Shown here: positions 11,506-20,719 of the stretch, piece after piece
Layout of the letters: the number at the start of each line of letters is the position of its first letter
Position numbering within the stretch: the first letter of the stretch is position 1
Source: Flavobacterium limi
GTDB lineage: Bacteria; Bacteroidota; Bacteroidia; Flavobacteriales; Flavobacteriaceae
Direction: 5' to 3'
DNA: 64,000 bases
Assembly (NCBI RefSeq): GCF_010645075.1
Contig: NZ_JAADZV010000002.1
Span: 434,001-498,000 of the forward strand
The notes under the pieces: generated by a model
What the model was told of the DNA's origin: nothing
The model's database searches: none
Seen by the model: the letters and a program-made list of their open reading frames with translations, nothing else
Program-made: the position numbers and the translations under genes

Positions 11506-12624
11506 TTAATCAAAATTAAATACCTTCCCTAAATGTTCTTCCATAATAAAATAAGGATCATTGGTCTTTGTAACAGATCTGATATGTATTAGACTTGTTT
11601 TACTCATCATCCTGAGCATCTGCCTGCGTTCACATTTTATAATTTCGCCATTTTCTATACGTTGACCGGCAATAAAAGCACTTCGCCCATGTGCACACAA
11701 ATGATTGTTTACAAAAATAAGATCTCCGGAATTTGGGATATAATCACTGTTGATTAGTGTTTTGGCTTCATCCCAAAAATCCATTAAGTTGTTAAGGGCT
11801 TCGGATGTCTGTCCCGCATTTTCATTAAAGATTTGCTCAGCAGCATCAAAACGAATAAAAGGAAGTTCTCTGTTTCCATACAAAACACACGCTAACGGTC
11901 CTGAATCTGAAGTGTCTTCATCTTCATAATTAGCATCTTTGGGACACTGATAAATAGGTTCAAATAACTTTTCCATTACAGCATTAACCTCTCCATGTGA
12001 ACGAATAGAATATAATGTTGATGGCACTCTTTCTTCATTTCTCAGATAAAGAAAACTTAAAAAATCGGCCTGATGTGACAAAAAAGCATCTTCAGTATGT
12101 ACAAATAAATCGGTTTTAGAGCCGGATCCTGTCTGCGTCATAGCCATATTTTCATCTGGAATTACGGCATGCAAAAGACCTCCGCCTTTTCTCTGTGCAT
12201 AATACTGAACAGGTTTTGAAGGTACTGCACCATGAAGCAACGAACAGATAAAACCATATTTATTTAACTTTCCGAAATCTGCTCCCTGCCAGTTTGGAGG
12301 CGTAGGTCCCAAATCTTCCTGATCGACTTCTAAAAGCCCTTTAAAGACAATCGCACCATATTGTTCAGCTGAAAAATCGGTTCCAAACCGACTCAAAATT
12401 CGGGTAATTCGTTCGGGCAATAATTGAAAAGCATGGAGATGAAGAGACGATATATATTCAGGGTTTTCGTAATTGCTAAATGCTTTCACCAAAAGGCTTC
12501 CCACATTTGATAAAATATTTCTCTCCTGAGGTGTTATCTCTATTATTAAAGGCTTTGTAGGAATATCAAAAGACAATGGTTCATTAGTAGGTCTTTCAAC
12601 AGAAAGAATTGATTGTGATTTCAT
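11506..12624 (-). CDS. Fe(II)/2-oxoglutarate dioxygenase of the clavaminate synthase-like group, probable free amino acid (lysine?) hydroxylase
   Basis: 372 residues. The facial triad is visible as His176-x-Glu178 (LFVHTEDAF) and His312 (NHLCAHGRSAF), with Arg334 as the likely 2-oxoglutarate anchor (ERRQMLRMM). This HTE...HGRSAF layout is that of the clavaminate synthase-like enzymes hydroxylating free amino acids: AsnO, VioC and the KDO lysine hydroxylases, several of which come from Flavobacterium and Chitinophaga. No signal peptide, so cytoplasmic. It is divergent from a siderophore operon that starts with a reductase and an amino acid decarboxylase, which makes a basic amino acid substrate attractive. 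That link is inference. Arginine or asparagine hydroxylation are alternatives. Nothing seen ties its promoter to the iron box. Confidence 0.82.
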   Translation of the reverse strand: MKSQSILSVERPTNEPLSFDIPTKPLIIEITPQERNILSNVGSLLVKAFSNYENPEYISSLHLHAFQLLPERITRILSRFGTDFSAEQYGAIVFKGLLEVDQEDLGPTPPNWQGADFGKLNKYGFICSLLHGAVPSKPVQYYAQRKGGGLLHAVIPDENMAMTQTGSGSKTDLFVHTEDAFLSHQADFLSFLYLRNEERVPSTLYSIRSHGEVNAVMEKLFEPIYQCPKDANYEDEDTSDSGPLACVLYGNRELPFIRFDAAEQIFNENAGQTSEALNNLMDFWDEAKTLINSDYIPNSGDLIFVNNHLCAHGRSAFIAGQRIENGEIIKCERRQMLRMMSKTSLIHIRSVTKTNDPYFIMEEHLGKVFNFD

Positions 12625-12784
12625 TATTAATCCGTTTTTAGGTTATTAAAATACAATTGAAAAATTAAACACAATGCACTAAAAATAAGCATTATATAAA
12701 ATTAAATTTGAAACAACAATTTGTTTATGTACGGGCATTCGTATAAAATTTTTCATATTTATTTTTTTTATTCATTTTAATTTA

Positions 12785-12850
12785 TACATTTGTTTTTACT
12801 TAGTCTAAATAAGATTTACTTACAAATATATTTTTAATTAATCTAAATAA
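12785..12850 (+). promoter_or_regulatory. Siderophore operon promoter with two iron-box-like sites
   Basis: A TACATTTG -7 element lies at 12785-12792. The box CTTAGTCTAAATAAG (12799-12813), with core TTAG-T-CTAA, sits where transcription should begin. A second box, AATTAATCTAAATAA, lies at 12836-12850 in the leader. The box resembles those at other iron genes in this window. A repressor bound here would block the operon; this is inference from position and recurrence. Confidence 0.6.
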
Positions 12851-12882
12851 CAATAATTTTCTTAGAAAAATTTAAAAAAAAC

Positions 12883-13518
12883 ATGAAAATTAAAGACAAT
12901 CCCAGTAAAACCAGAGCCTCAGATTATTCTGATAAACCAAAGAAAATTTCAGAAAACATTCGGAACAGAAGAAGCATTTTTGGTGATCAATTTGTCAAAG
13001 GGGAATTGCCTGATGACCTGCTCGATGAAATTCTAATAAACGCTACGTGGGCACCCAATCACAAAATGACTGAACCCTGGAGATTTATTGTTTTAAGAGG
13101 AAAATATCTTGAAGAATATGGCGAATACATGGCCGATTATTACAAAGACTCTTATGCAAAAGAACTCGCACCCGATGCATTAGTAAAAAAACTGGATTAT
13201 CTGCGGAACTATCCTTTGAACGCTGTTTGCATGATTGGAATAATTCTGGTTCGAAACACTAAAATCAATCTTCCTGAATGGGAAGAAATTGCCGCTGTAT
13301 CATCAGCTGTACAAAATATGGCGTTAACGTGTACTGCTAATACTATTGGAAGTTACTGGAGTACTAAAAATGTGGCTATTGATTACGTGAGTGAATTCGG
13401 TCTTGCTGAAAACGAAAAGTCTTTAGGACTTCTATATCTGGGATATTATGCTGATGATTTAAAAATATCAAAAAAAAAGAGAACTCCTTTATCAAAAAAA
13501 GTGATTTATCTGCAATAA
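12883..13518 (+). CDS. Nitroreductase-family flavoprotein, first gene of the siderophore operon
   Basis: 211 residues. The nitroreductase fold is recognised from the N-terminal NIRNRRSIFGDQF segment (an FMN phosphate-binding RRS motif at about 29-31), the ATWAPNHKMTEPWRFIVLRG block at about 52-71 and the C-terminal SLGLLYLGYY segment. Enzymes of this family use FMN and NAD(P)H to reduce nitro groups, quinones, flavins or enones. No signal peptide, so cytoplasmic. It is the promoter-proximal gene of the operon, 29 nt before the decarboxylase, so it is probably connected with iron or siderophore chemistry, for example as a flavin/ferric reductase or a tailoring enzyme. The specific reaction is not known. 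The family call is solid. Confidence 0.88.
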   Translation: MKIKDNPSKTRASDYSDKPKKISENIRNRRSIFGDQFVKGELPDDLLDEILINATWAPNHKMTEPWRFIVLRGKYLEEYGEYMADYYKDSYAKELAPDALVKKLDYLRNYPLNAVCMIGIILVRNTKINLPEWEEIAAVSSAVQNMALTCTANTIGSYWSTKNVAIDYVSEFGLAENEKSLGLLYLGYYADDLKISKKKRTPLSKKVIYLQ

Positions 13519-13547
13519 ATATTAACAAACCGTAAATAAAATCCATT

Positions 13548-15074
13548 ATGAACAACATGCTATTGAATAATGAGGCACCAAAAAATTCAGTGCTTATTCC
13601 TGACCAGGATTATTTTAAAGATATTTTTCATCAAAATGCTAATACTGAATATGCTGAAGCCATACAATTAGCGCAAAACCGTGTTTCGGACTTTCTACAA
13701 AACAACCGAAAACCTTTCAGCGGAATCAGACCTGATGAAATGAAAGCGAAAGTAGAAAATGTAGATTTAGACACTCCCCTTCCAGATTATGAAAGCCTGC
13801 TTAATGAAGCAGATGAACTGTATGTAAAACATGCTACAGCCTATCATTTACCTGAATATATTGCGCATTTAAATTGCCCTGTGGTAATTCCGGCACTGGC
13901 AGCCGAAGTATTGATCAGCGCCATAAATTCATCTCAGGATACTTATGATCAGAGCGCCGGAGGTACTTTTATCGAACGAAAATTAATCGACTGGACCAGC
14001 AAACAAATTGGTTATTCTGAAAATGCGGATGGTATTTTTACTGCCGGAGGTTCCCAAAGTAATTTAATGGGATTATTACTGGCAAGAGATTATTTTTCTC
14101 TTGAATATCAAAAATGGAACATCAAACTTGACGGCCTTCCGCCTGATGCGAGTAAGTTTAGAATTTTTGTTTCGGATAAAGCACATTTTAGCAATCATAA
14201 AAATGCATGGATTTTAGGTCTTGGTGAACAGTCTATTGTTCACGTTGGTGTAGATTCGAGATACCGAATGGATCCTAAGCAGCTTGATAAAGCAATTGCT
14301 GCAGAAATAGAAAAAGGCAATATTCCGATTGCTATTACAGCCACAGCGGGAACTACAGATTTTGGAAATGTCGATCCATTAACTGAAATAGCCCATATTG
14401 CCAACCGTCACAATTTATGGCTTCATGTTGACGCCGCTTATGGATGCGGATTATTGCTGACAGAAAAATACAGATATCTCTTAAACGGAATTGAACTTGC
14501 AGATTCGGTAAGCATCGACTACCATAAATCTTTCTTTCAGCCGATTAGCAGCAGTGCATTCATCGTAAAAAACAAACTCCATCTTAACATTATCAAGCAC
14601 CACGCCGATTATCTGAACCCAAAAGAGCAGGATTATGACGCACTTCCGGCGCAAATCAACAAATCCATTATTCAGAGTACCCGTCGCTTTGATGCGCTTA
14701 AACTTTGGTTTACGCTTCGTTATATGGGTAAAGAAAAGCTTGGGCAATACACGGACACCATCATAGAAACAGCTCAGCAAACGGCAAATTACTTAGAAAA
14801 TAATGAAAATTTTGAGCTTTTATGCCATTCTGATATGGGCGTATTGGTCTTCCGCTACATCAATGGGCTTGATCCGGCTAATTATTGTAACATCAATCAG
14901 TACATCAAAGAAAAATTATTTTTTAGTGGAGAAGTTTTGGTTGCCAGCACAAAAGTAAATGGAAATTTCTATCTCAAATTCACCATTTTCAATCCTTTGA
15001 CTACGCTTAATGACATCAAAAACATTCTTAACCTCATTAAAAAAACCGGAAATGAATACCAACAACTCAACTAA
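13548..15074 (+). CDS. PLP-dependent group II decarboxylase (DesA-like lysine/ornithine/diaminobutyrate decarboxylase)
   Basis: 508 residues, typical for group II PLP decarboxylases. The Schiff-base Lys327 is in SVSIDYHKSFFQP, the PLP-binding Asp295 in WLHVDAAYGCG, and the phosphate-site TAGGSQSN is at about 165-172. The SxxxDYHKxxFQPxSSSA block is close to that of the DesA/DABA decarboxylase group. In hydroxamate siderophore pathways this enzyme makes the diamine backbone (cadaverine or putrescine), which is then N-hydroxylated and acylated. It is the second gene of the operon; its end overlaps the chosen start of the next gene by 23 nt. The amino acid used (lysine, ornithine, or a hydroxylated form) cannot be told from sequence alone. 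Confidence 0.9.
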   Translation: MNNMLLNNEAPKNSVLIPDQDYFKDIFHQNANTEYAEAIQLAQNRVSDFLQNNRKPFSGIRPDEMKAKVENVDLDTPLPDYESLLNEADELYVKHATAYHLPEYIAHLNCPVVIPALAAEVLISAINSSQDTYDQSAGGTFIERKLIDWTSKQIGYSENADGIFTAGGSQSNLMGLLLARDYFSLEYQKWNIKLDGLPPDASKFRIFVSDKAHFSNHKNAWILGLGEQSIVHVGVDSRYRMDPKQLDKAIAAEIEKGNIPIAITATAGTTDFGNVDPLTEIAHIANRHNLWLHVDAAYGCGLLLTEKYRYLLNGIELADSVSIDYHKSFFQPISSSAFIVKNKLHLNIIKHHADYLNPKEQDYDALPAQINKSIIQSTRRFDALKLWFTLRYMGKEKLGQYTDTIIETAQQTANYLENNENFELLCHSDMGVLVFRYINGLDPANYCNINQYIKEKLFFSGEVLVASTKVNGNFYLKFTIFNPLTTLNDIKNILNLIKKTGNEYQQLN

Positions 15075-17493
15075 TTTTCAACAGCTGGCAGAGCAGGTTA
15101 ATTTTAAATCCCTGCTGAATTGTTATTGCAGGGAATTCAGGAACTGGAGCCGTTATGAAGGTATTCCGAAATACGATCCGGCTTTGGCTGATTATATGCA
15201 GACCATCAATCATAAATCATTTCTGCGTTTTGATTTTACTGATATCGGCCAGGAAGTTTTTGCGCCTTTGACTTATTTCTCAGAAAGCGGAGTTCATTCT
15301 TTTGGATTTCCAGTTATTGCACGCAATACTGCTTCTGATCAAATCAAAGAAATCAGTCCTTTGGATTTTGTAGAATTTGTTGCTGCATTTGCTAAAAAAG
15401 AATATCCTGAACTGGATTCGCTTCCTACTCAAAAACGCATGCAAAACAGTATTGATAATCTGGCTTTTTATCTCGCTCAATACAAAGAGAATAATCTTGT
15501 AGCCAATAATCCTGAGCAATCGTTTATTGAATCAGAACAATCACTGATTTTAGGACATAGTGTGCATCCTCTTCCTAAAAGCAGGGAAGGTTTTACTCAT
15601 GAAGAACTGAAAAAATATTCTCCGGAAACGGCGGGACAATTTCCTTTGCATTTTTTCCTTATCCACCCGGATAATGTGCTCGAAAAAAGTGCTGAAGAGT
15701 ATCTGATGACGGATTATCTCAGAAATGAAATTTCAAAATATGCAGATAACAGCACTAAAGAATTACTGACTTTATATCCCGAATGGAAAGTAGTTCCAAC
15801 ACATCCATGGGAAGCTGAGTATTTATTAAATCAGGCTGAAGTGAAAGAAATGCAGTCAAAAAAGCTGCTTTTCAGTCTGGGACAATTCGGACCATCGTAT
15901 ACGGCTACCTCATCAGTTCGTACGGTATACAATGCCGAAAGTGAATGGATGTATAAATTTTCACTTCATGTAAAAATCACCAACTCATATCGTGTCAATT
16001 ATATTCATGAATTAAACCGTGGTTATGATGCCGGCAAACTCATGAAAACAGAATGGGGAAAAGGAATTGAAAAAGAGTATCCTGAAGTACAGCTCATTTG
16101 CGATCCGGCTTTTATTGCGGTGGTTTATGAAGATAAGGTCATTGATGGCTTTAGCACCAGTGTACGCCAAAATCCTTTCCATGGGGCAAATGCCCGAAAA
16201 AATATAAGTATGGTTGCCTCTTTATGTCAGGATGGTGTGCTTGGTGAATCAGCCAGAATACTAAATATCATTAACGAATCGGCAAAAAGACTGGATAAAG
16301 AAGTTAATCAAACAGCCATCGAATGGTTTAAGCAATATCTTAAAATTACTTTACATCCGTTAGTTGGCATATTCAATAAATACGGATTTGGAGCAGAATT
16401 CCATCAGCAAAACATCCTTATTGAATTTGATGACAATCTTTTTCCGTCTAAAATGTATTTCAGGGACAATCAGGGCTATTTCTTTCGTCAGGGAAAAGCG
16501 GAGGAATTACAGAATCTAATTACAGGTTTTGGTGACGAAAGCCGAAATTTTATAGCCGAAAGCCGAATTATTAACCTTTGGGGCTATTATTTTTTAGTGA
16601 ATCACCTTTTTGGAATCGTAAATGTTTTAGGCAAAAACAAACTGGCCAATGAATCATCTCTTCTGAACATTATATATGAAGCGTTCAAAACAGAAGAAGC
16701 AACGGATACCACAGGTCTGGCTTCTCATTTTATAAACAGTATTCAATTGTATGCAAAATGCAACCTACTGACAAGCCTCAACAATATGGATGAAGCAAGT
16801 GCACCAAGAACCAATCCGGCGGTATATTTAAATTATCCAAATCCTTTAAACAAATCCTTTTTTTCTCAAAAACTAATAAAGCCTAAAGGAGAAGATGTGG
16901 TTTTTAGCCGATACTTCGAAAAGGAAAATGTAACCATAACATTGCGTCCTGTTAATCCTGAACGTGATTTGGAAATGCTTCACGAATGGTTTCATCGTGA
17001 ACATGCTTTAAAAATCTGGAAAATGAACTGGCCTGTTAAAGAGTTGGAATTGTTTTACCGAACGCTCCTTCCCGGAGATATTTCACACAGTTATATCGGC
17101 CAAGTTAATGGCGAACCTACCTTCAACATGGAAGTATATTGGGCGAACCGTGACATTGTTGGAGGTTATTATGACTCCCTCCCATCTGATTATGGAACGC
17201 ATCTGTTTATCGCGCCAACAGATTCCAAACTAAAATTCACTTCTGCCGTAACACAATCAATGATGGATTTTGTTTTTGCGGAATCAAAAGTCGGCAAAAT
17301 GGTGGGCGAAGGCGCTGTAGATTCAATAGCATCAATGCTGAATAAAGCACATGTTGGATTCAAAATTGAAAAAGTAATTGAAATGCCGCATAAAAAAGCC
17401 AACCTCAATTATTGCTACAGAGAATGGTATTGGGAAAAATTTCCGGCTGCCAAAAACTTTCAGAACAGCCCGGTTTCAGCACCACAGGTTTAA
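15052..17493 (+). CDS. IucA/IucC-family NIS siderophore synthetase fused to a GNAT N-acyltransferase
   Basis: 813 residues from the ATG at 15052; an upstream ATG at 15010 would add 14 residues and overlap the decarboxylase by 65 nt, so the shorter form is preferred. Residues about 1-600 are an NRPS-independent siderophore synthetase: GHSVHPLPKSREGF, THPWEAEYLL and SSVRTVYN are family motifs, and the C-terminal part has the usual iron-transport region. Residues about 625-800 are an AlcB/IucB-type acyltransferase (ITLRPVNPERDLEMLHEWF, then FIAPTDSKL). One chain could therefore acylate a hydroxylamine and condense the product with a carboxylate in ATP-dependent fashion. These functions are usually encoded by separate genes, as in DesC and DesD. 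Acetyl- or succinyl-CoA are both possible donors. Confidence 0.93.
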   Translation: MNTNNSTNFQQLAEQVNFKSLLNCYCREFRNWSRYEGIPKYDPALADYMQTINHKSFLRFDFTDIGQEVFAPLTYFSESGVHSFGFPVIARNTASDQIKEISPLDFVEFVAAFAKKEYPELDSLPTQKRMQNSIDNLAFYLAQYKENNLVANNPEQSFIESEQSLILGHSVHPLPKSREGFTHEELKKYSPETAGQFPLHFFLIHPDNVLEKSAEEYLMTDYLRNEISKYADNSTKELLTLYPEWKVVPTHPWEAEYLLNQAEVKEMQSKKLLFSLGQFGPSYTATSSVRTVYNAESEWMYKFSLHVKITNSYRVNYIHELNRGYDAGKLMKTEWGKGIEKEYPEVQLICDPAFIAVVYEDKVIDGFSTSVRQNPFHGANARKNISMVASLCQDGVLGESARILNIINESAKRLDKEVNQTAIEWFKQYLKITLHPLVGIFNKYGFGAEFHQQNILIEFDDNLFPSKMYFRDNQGYFFRQGKAEELQNLITGFGDESRNFIAESRIINLWGYYFLVNHLFGIVNVLGKNKLANESSLLNIIYEAFKTEEATDTTGLASHFINSIQLYAKCNLLTSLNNMDEASAPRTNPAVYLNYPNPLNKSFFSQKLIKPKGEDVVFSRYFEKENVTITLRPVNPERDLEMLHEWFHREHALKIWKMNWPVKELELFYRTLLPGDISHSYIGQVNGEPTFNMEVYWANRDIVGGYYDSLPSDYGTHLFIAPTDSKLKFTSAVTQSMMDFVFAESKVGKMVGEGAVDSIASMLNKAHVGFKIEKVIEMPHKKANLNYCYREWYWEKFPAAKNFQNSPVSAPQV

Positions 17494-17511
17494 TCAATAA
17501 AAAAAATAACA

Positions 17512-18882
17512 ATGAGCACAGAAAAAATATACTCGGTCATAGGTATCGGGATTGGTCCTTTTAACCTTGGTCTTGCCGCCCTTATGGAGCCGGTAGACGA
17601 ACTTTCATCACTTTTTTTTGATCAGTCAGCCAGTTTTGACTGGCATCCGGGATTAATGTTAAACAATGCAAACCTTCAGGTTCCTTTTTTAGGCGATCTG
17701 GTTACGATGGCTGACCCTACAAGTAAATACACATTCCTAAATTTCATCAAAGAAACCGGGCGTTTGTATAAGTTTTACATACGTGAAAACTTCTTTATTT
17801 TCAGAAGGGAATACAATGAATATTGCAAATGGGTAGTTTCTAAACTTAATAATTTAAAATTCTCACACAAAGTAGTTTCTTTAGATTATGCAGATGGTTT
17901 ATACAAAGTAATCGTCATGAATACAGAAACCTGCATTACCTCAACTTATTATGCAAAAAAAATTGTTTTAGGCACAGGTACTTCTCCTTATGTTCCTGAC
18001 TTTATTGAAAAACAGGAATTGCCAAATGTAATTCATGCATCAAAGTATTTGTACGCTAAATCAAGAATACAAAATAACAATTCGGTTACAATTATAGGTT
18101 CGGGACAAAGTGCTGCAGAAGTTTTTAAAGACCTTCTGCCGGAAACTGAAAATGGTTTAAAACTGAAATGGTTTACCCGTTCCTCTCACTTCTTTCCGTT
18201 GGATAATAAATCGAAACTGACTCTGGAACTGACTTCTCCTGAATATGTAGATCATTTTCATAGTCTGACTTATGAAAAACGCAAACAGCTTCTTGCCAGA
18301 CAACACGGACTTTACAAAGGCATTGATCAGGAACTGATTAATGAAATTTTCGACAGCCTGTATGAAATGAGCTTAGAAAATAAGTCTCTGAATGTAGAAT
18401 TACGCTCTAATCTGCGTCTTACTGCCGTAAACGAAGATTCAGACGGTTCTTACCAAATGGATTTCATTCACACTGAACTTGAAAAACCATATCAGGACGA
18501 AAGTGACTGCATTATTCTTGCGACTGGTTATACTTACAAAGAACCAGAAATCATTAAAGGAATCGAAAACAAAATTAACCGTCTTGAAAACGGCTTATTC
18601 AATGTCAATCGCAATTATACGATTGATAAGGATGGCAACGAAATCTTCGTCCAGAATGCGGAACTGCACACACACGGGCTTTCGACTCCGGATCTAGGTA
18701 TGGGACCTTACCGAAATTCATGTATTATCAATCAGATAGCCGACCGTGAAGTATATAAAGTTGAAAAACGGATTGCTTTCCAGGAATTTGGTGTAATGAA
18801 ATCAACAGATTCTTCAGGAACCAAAGCTATGGAATTAATAAATGAATCGCTGGATATTGAAGCATTAATAAAAACAAACTAA
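17512..18882 (+). CDS. L-lysine/L-ornithine or diamine N-monooxygenase (IucD/SidA/AlcA/DesB family)
   Basis: 456 residues, usual length for the FAD/NADPH N-hydroxylating monooxygenases. The FAD motif GIGIGPFNLGLAAL is at about 11-24. The substrate/FAD region reads WHPGLMLNNANLQVPFLGDL, in two adjoining parts. The NADPH motif is VTIIGSGQSAAEVF, and the late ATGY motif is ILATGYTYKEPE. It adds the hydroxyl to the side-chain or diamine nitrogen that becomes the hydroxamate. In the operon, 18 nt after the synthetase-acyltransferase and 1 nt before the second synthetase, it fits a DesB/AlcA-like step on a diamine produced by the decarboxylase. Whether lysine, ornithine or a diamine is hydroxylated needs assay. 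Confidence 0.93.
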   Translation: MSTEKIYSVIGIGIGPFNLGLAALMEPVDELSSLFFDQSASFDWHPGLMLNNANLQVPFLGDLVTMADPTSKYTFLNFIKETGRLYKFYIRENFFIFRREYNEYCKWVVSKLNNLKFSHKVVSLDYADGLYKVIVMNTETCITSTYYAKKIVLGTGTSPYVPDFIEKQELPNVIHASKYLYAKSRIQNNNSVTIIGSGQSAAEVFKDLLPETENGLKLKWFTRSSHFFPLDNKSKLTLELTSPEYVDHFHSLTYEKRKQLLARQHGLYKGIDQELINEIFDSLYEMSLENKSLNVELRSNLRLTAVNEDSDGSYQMDFIHTELEKPYQDESDCIILATGYTYKEPEIIKGIENKINRLENGLFNVNRNYTIDKDGNEIFVQNAELHTHGLSTPDLGMGPYRNSCIINQIADREVYKVEKRIAFQEFGVMKSTDSSGTKAMELINESLDIEALIKTN

Positions 18883-18883
18883 G

Positions 18884-20719
18884 ATGAGTACTTCTGATAA
18901 CACATTCAAAGATGCACAACATCTTAACGGAAACATTTGGAATAAAGTAAATCGAAACCTGCTCGCTAAAAGTATTTCAGAATTAATGCGCGAAGATTTG
19001 GCAAAACCTGAAATCATAAGGACAGAAGAAGACGGCCTTACGCATTTTAAACTGGCAACCGATAAGCAAAAACTTTATTATACTTTTTCAGGTTACCAAA
19101 GATTTATTAATTATTGGCATATTGTCAAAGAAAGTATTCAAAGAAACGAAGACGGAAAGGAATCAAATGTAATTGATGTTCCTAATTTCTTTATAGAACT
19201 TCAGGAAACTTTTGGCATAAATTCTTTTACACTGGCTCACTATGCAGAAGAATTGCTGCATACTTTATACGCCGACGCTTATATCCAGTTTAACAAGCGT
19301 TTATCTGCTTCAGAACTTGCTGATGCTGATTTTCAAACTATTGAACACAGTCTTGATGGACATCCGTGGGTAATTGTAAATAAAGGCCGCATTGGCTTTG
19401 ATTCGCAGGATTATCAAAACTTCACACCGGAATCGGGACAAAATACCCATTTGGTATGGATTGCAGCCCATAAAAGTCGTGCTACATTTCGCTTATTAGA
19501 CAGTATGGATCAACAGCGGTTTTTTGAAGATGAACTTGGAAAAGAAAAAATAGCTTCGTTTAGGACTCTGTTGAGTCAGGCAGAAGTAAATCCGGACGAT
19601 TATATTTTTATTCCGGTACATTCCTGGCAATGGCAGAACAAACTTGTGATGCAGTTTGCCCATGATATCGCAGCTAAATTCCTGATTCCCCTGGGACTTT
19701 CAGATGATTTGTACAGTCCTCAGCAAAGCATTCGTACCTTTTTCAATCAAAGTCAGCCGCACAGATATTACGTAAAAACATCAATGTCAATATTAAACAC
19801 TAGCCATATCAGAGGATTATGTGCCAGGCAATTATCAATCGCTCCAAAATTAACAGGCTGGATTAAAGATATACTTGAAAAAGATCTCCATTTGCAAAAC
19901 ATGGGTGTTGTGCTCTTAGGCGAAGTCGTTTCGGTAAGTTACACACATTCGAGTTACAGCAAAATTGTAAATCCACCTTATCAGTACAATGAGTTTTTGG
20001 GTGCGATGTGGAGAGAAAGTCCGGTTAACTTTTTAAAGCCGGGAGAAAATCTGATGACGATGGCAGCATTGTTATACGTAGATAATCAGGGAAAAAGCCT
20101 TATTCAGGAACTGATTGAAAAATCAGGACTTTCTACAGAAGCTTGGTTAAAAGCTTATTTCACTGCTTATCTTAAACCGGTATTGCAGATTTATTACCAG
20201 CATTCATTATGCATTGATCCACACGGACAGAATGTAATCCTTATTCTAAAAGATTATGTTCCTACACGTATTGCTTTGCAGGACTTTGTGGGCGATATTT
20301 TAATTAATGAAGAAGGGAAGAAAAAACTGCCTCAGGAATTCATTGATAATATGTTCAATGCTTCTCCAAATCCTGAAAATGCTCCGTTGGTTATTCTGAT
20401 AGCGGTTTTTGATGCTTTTTTCAGATACCTGAGCGATGTTTTAATCACAACGGCAGACTATTCTGAAGTTTCATTTTGGAATTGTGTTTACGAAATCATT
20501 ACAGAGTATCAGGAAGAGCATCCGGAACTACAGGGTATGTTTGAAAAATATGACTTGCTGATTCCTGAATTTAAACGCCTCATTTTTAACAGCCGACGTT
20601 TGTTTAATGGTTATGAAGAAACTTCCGGTTTTCCTCATATGAAAAAAAGCGGTTTTATACCTAATCCGTTGTATCAGCTGGTCACATCTGAATTGGCAAC
20701 TTCAAAAGAAAATTCATGA
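18884..20719 (+). CDS. IucA/IucC-family NIS siderophore synthetase (DesD/AlcC-like)
   Basis: 611 residues, full length for a stand-alone NRPS-independent synthetase. The DGHPWVIVNKGRIGFDSQ block (about 159-176), IPVHSWQWQNK and the QSIRTF nucleotide region are characteristic, and IDPHGQNVIL marks the late catalytic part. It should adenylate a carboxylate (succinyl or citryl type) and join it to an amine, and may carry out oligomerisation and macrocyclisation as DesD does. The start is 1 nt after the monooxygenase stop and its end overlaps the MATE start (ATGA), so expression is tightly coupled. Having two NIS synthetases plus an acyltransferase suggests either two distinct condensations or a division between oligomerisation and ring closure. 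Confidence 0.94.
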   Translation: MSTSDNTFKDAQHLNGNIWNKVNRNLLAKSISELMREDLAKPEIIRTEEDGLTHFKLATDKQKLYYTFSGYQRFINYWHIVKESIQRNEDGKESNVIDVPNFFIELQETFGINSFTLAHYAEELLHTLYADAYIQFNKRLSASELADADFQTIEHSLDGHPWVIVNKGRIGFDSQDYQNFTPESGQNTHLVWIAAHKSRATFRLLDSMDQQRFFEDELGKEKIASFRTLLSQAEVNPDDYIFIPVHSWQWQNKLVMQFAHDIAAKFLIPLGLSDDLYSPQQSIRTFFNQSQPHRYYVKTSMSILNTSHIRGLCARQLSIAPKLTGWIKDILEKDLHLQNMGVVLLGEVVSVSYTHSSYSKIVNPPYQYNEFLGAMWRESPVNFLKPGENLMTMAALLYVDNQGKSLIQELIEKSGLSTEAWLKAYFTAYLKPVLQIYYQHSLCIDPHGQNVILILKDYVPTRIALQDFVGDILINEEGKKKLPQEFIDNMFNASPNPENAPLVILIAVFDAFFRYLSDVLITTADYSEVSFWNCVYEIITEYQEEHPELQGMFEKYDLLIPEFKRLIFNSRRLFNGYEETSGFPHMKKSGFIPNPLYQLVTSELATSKENS

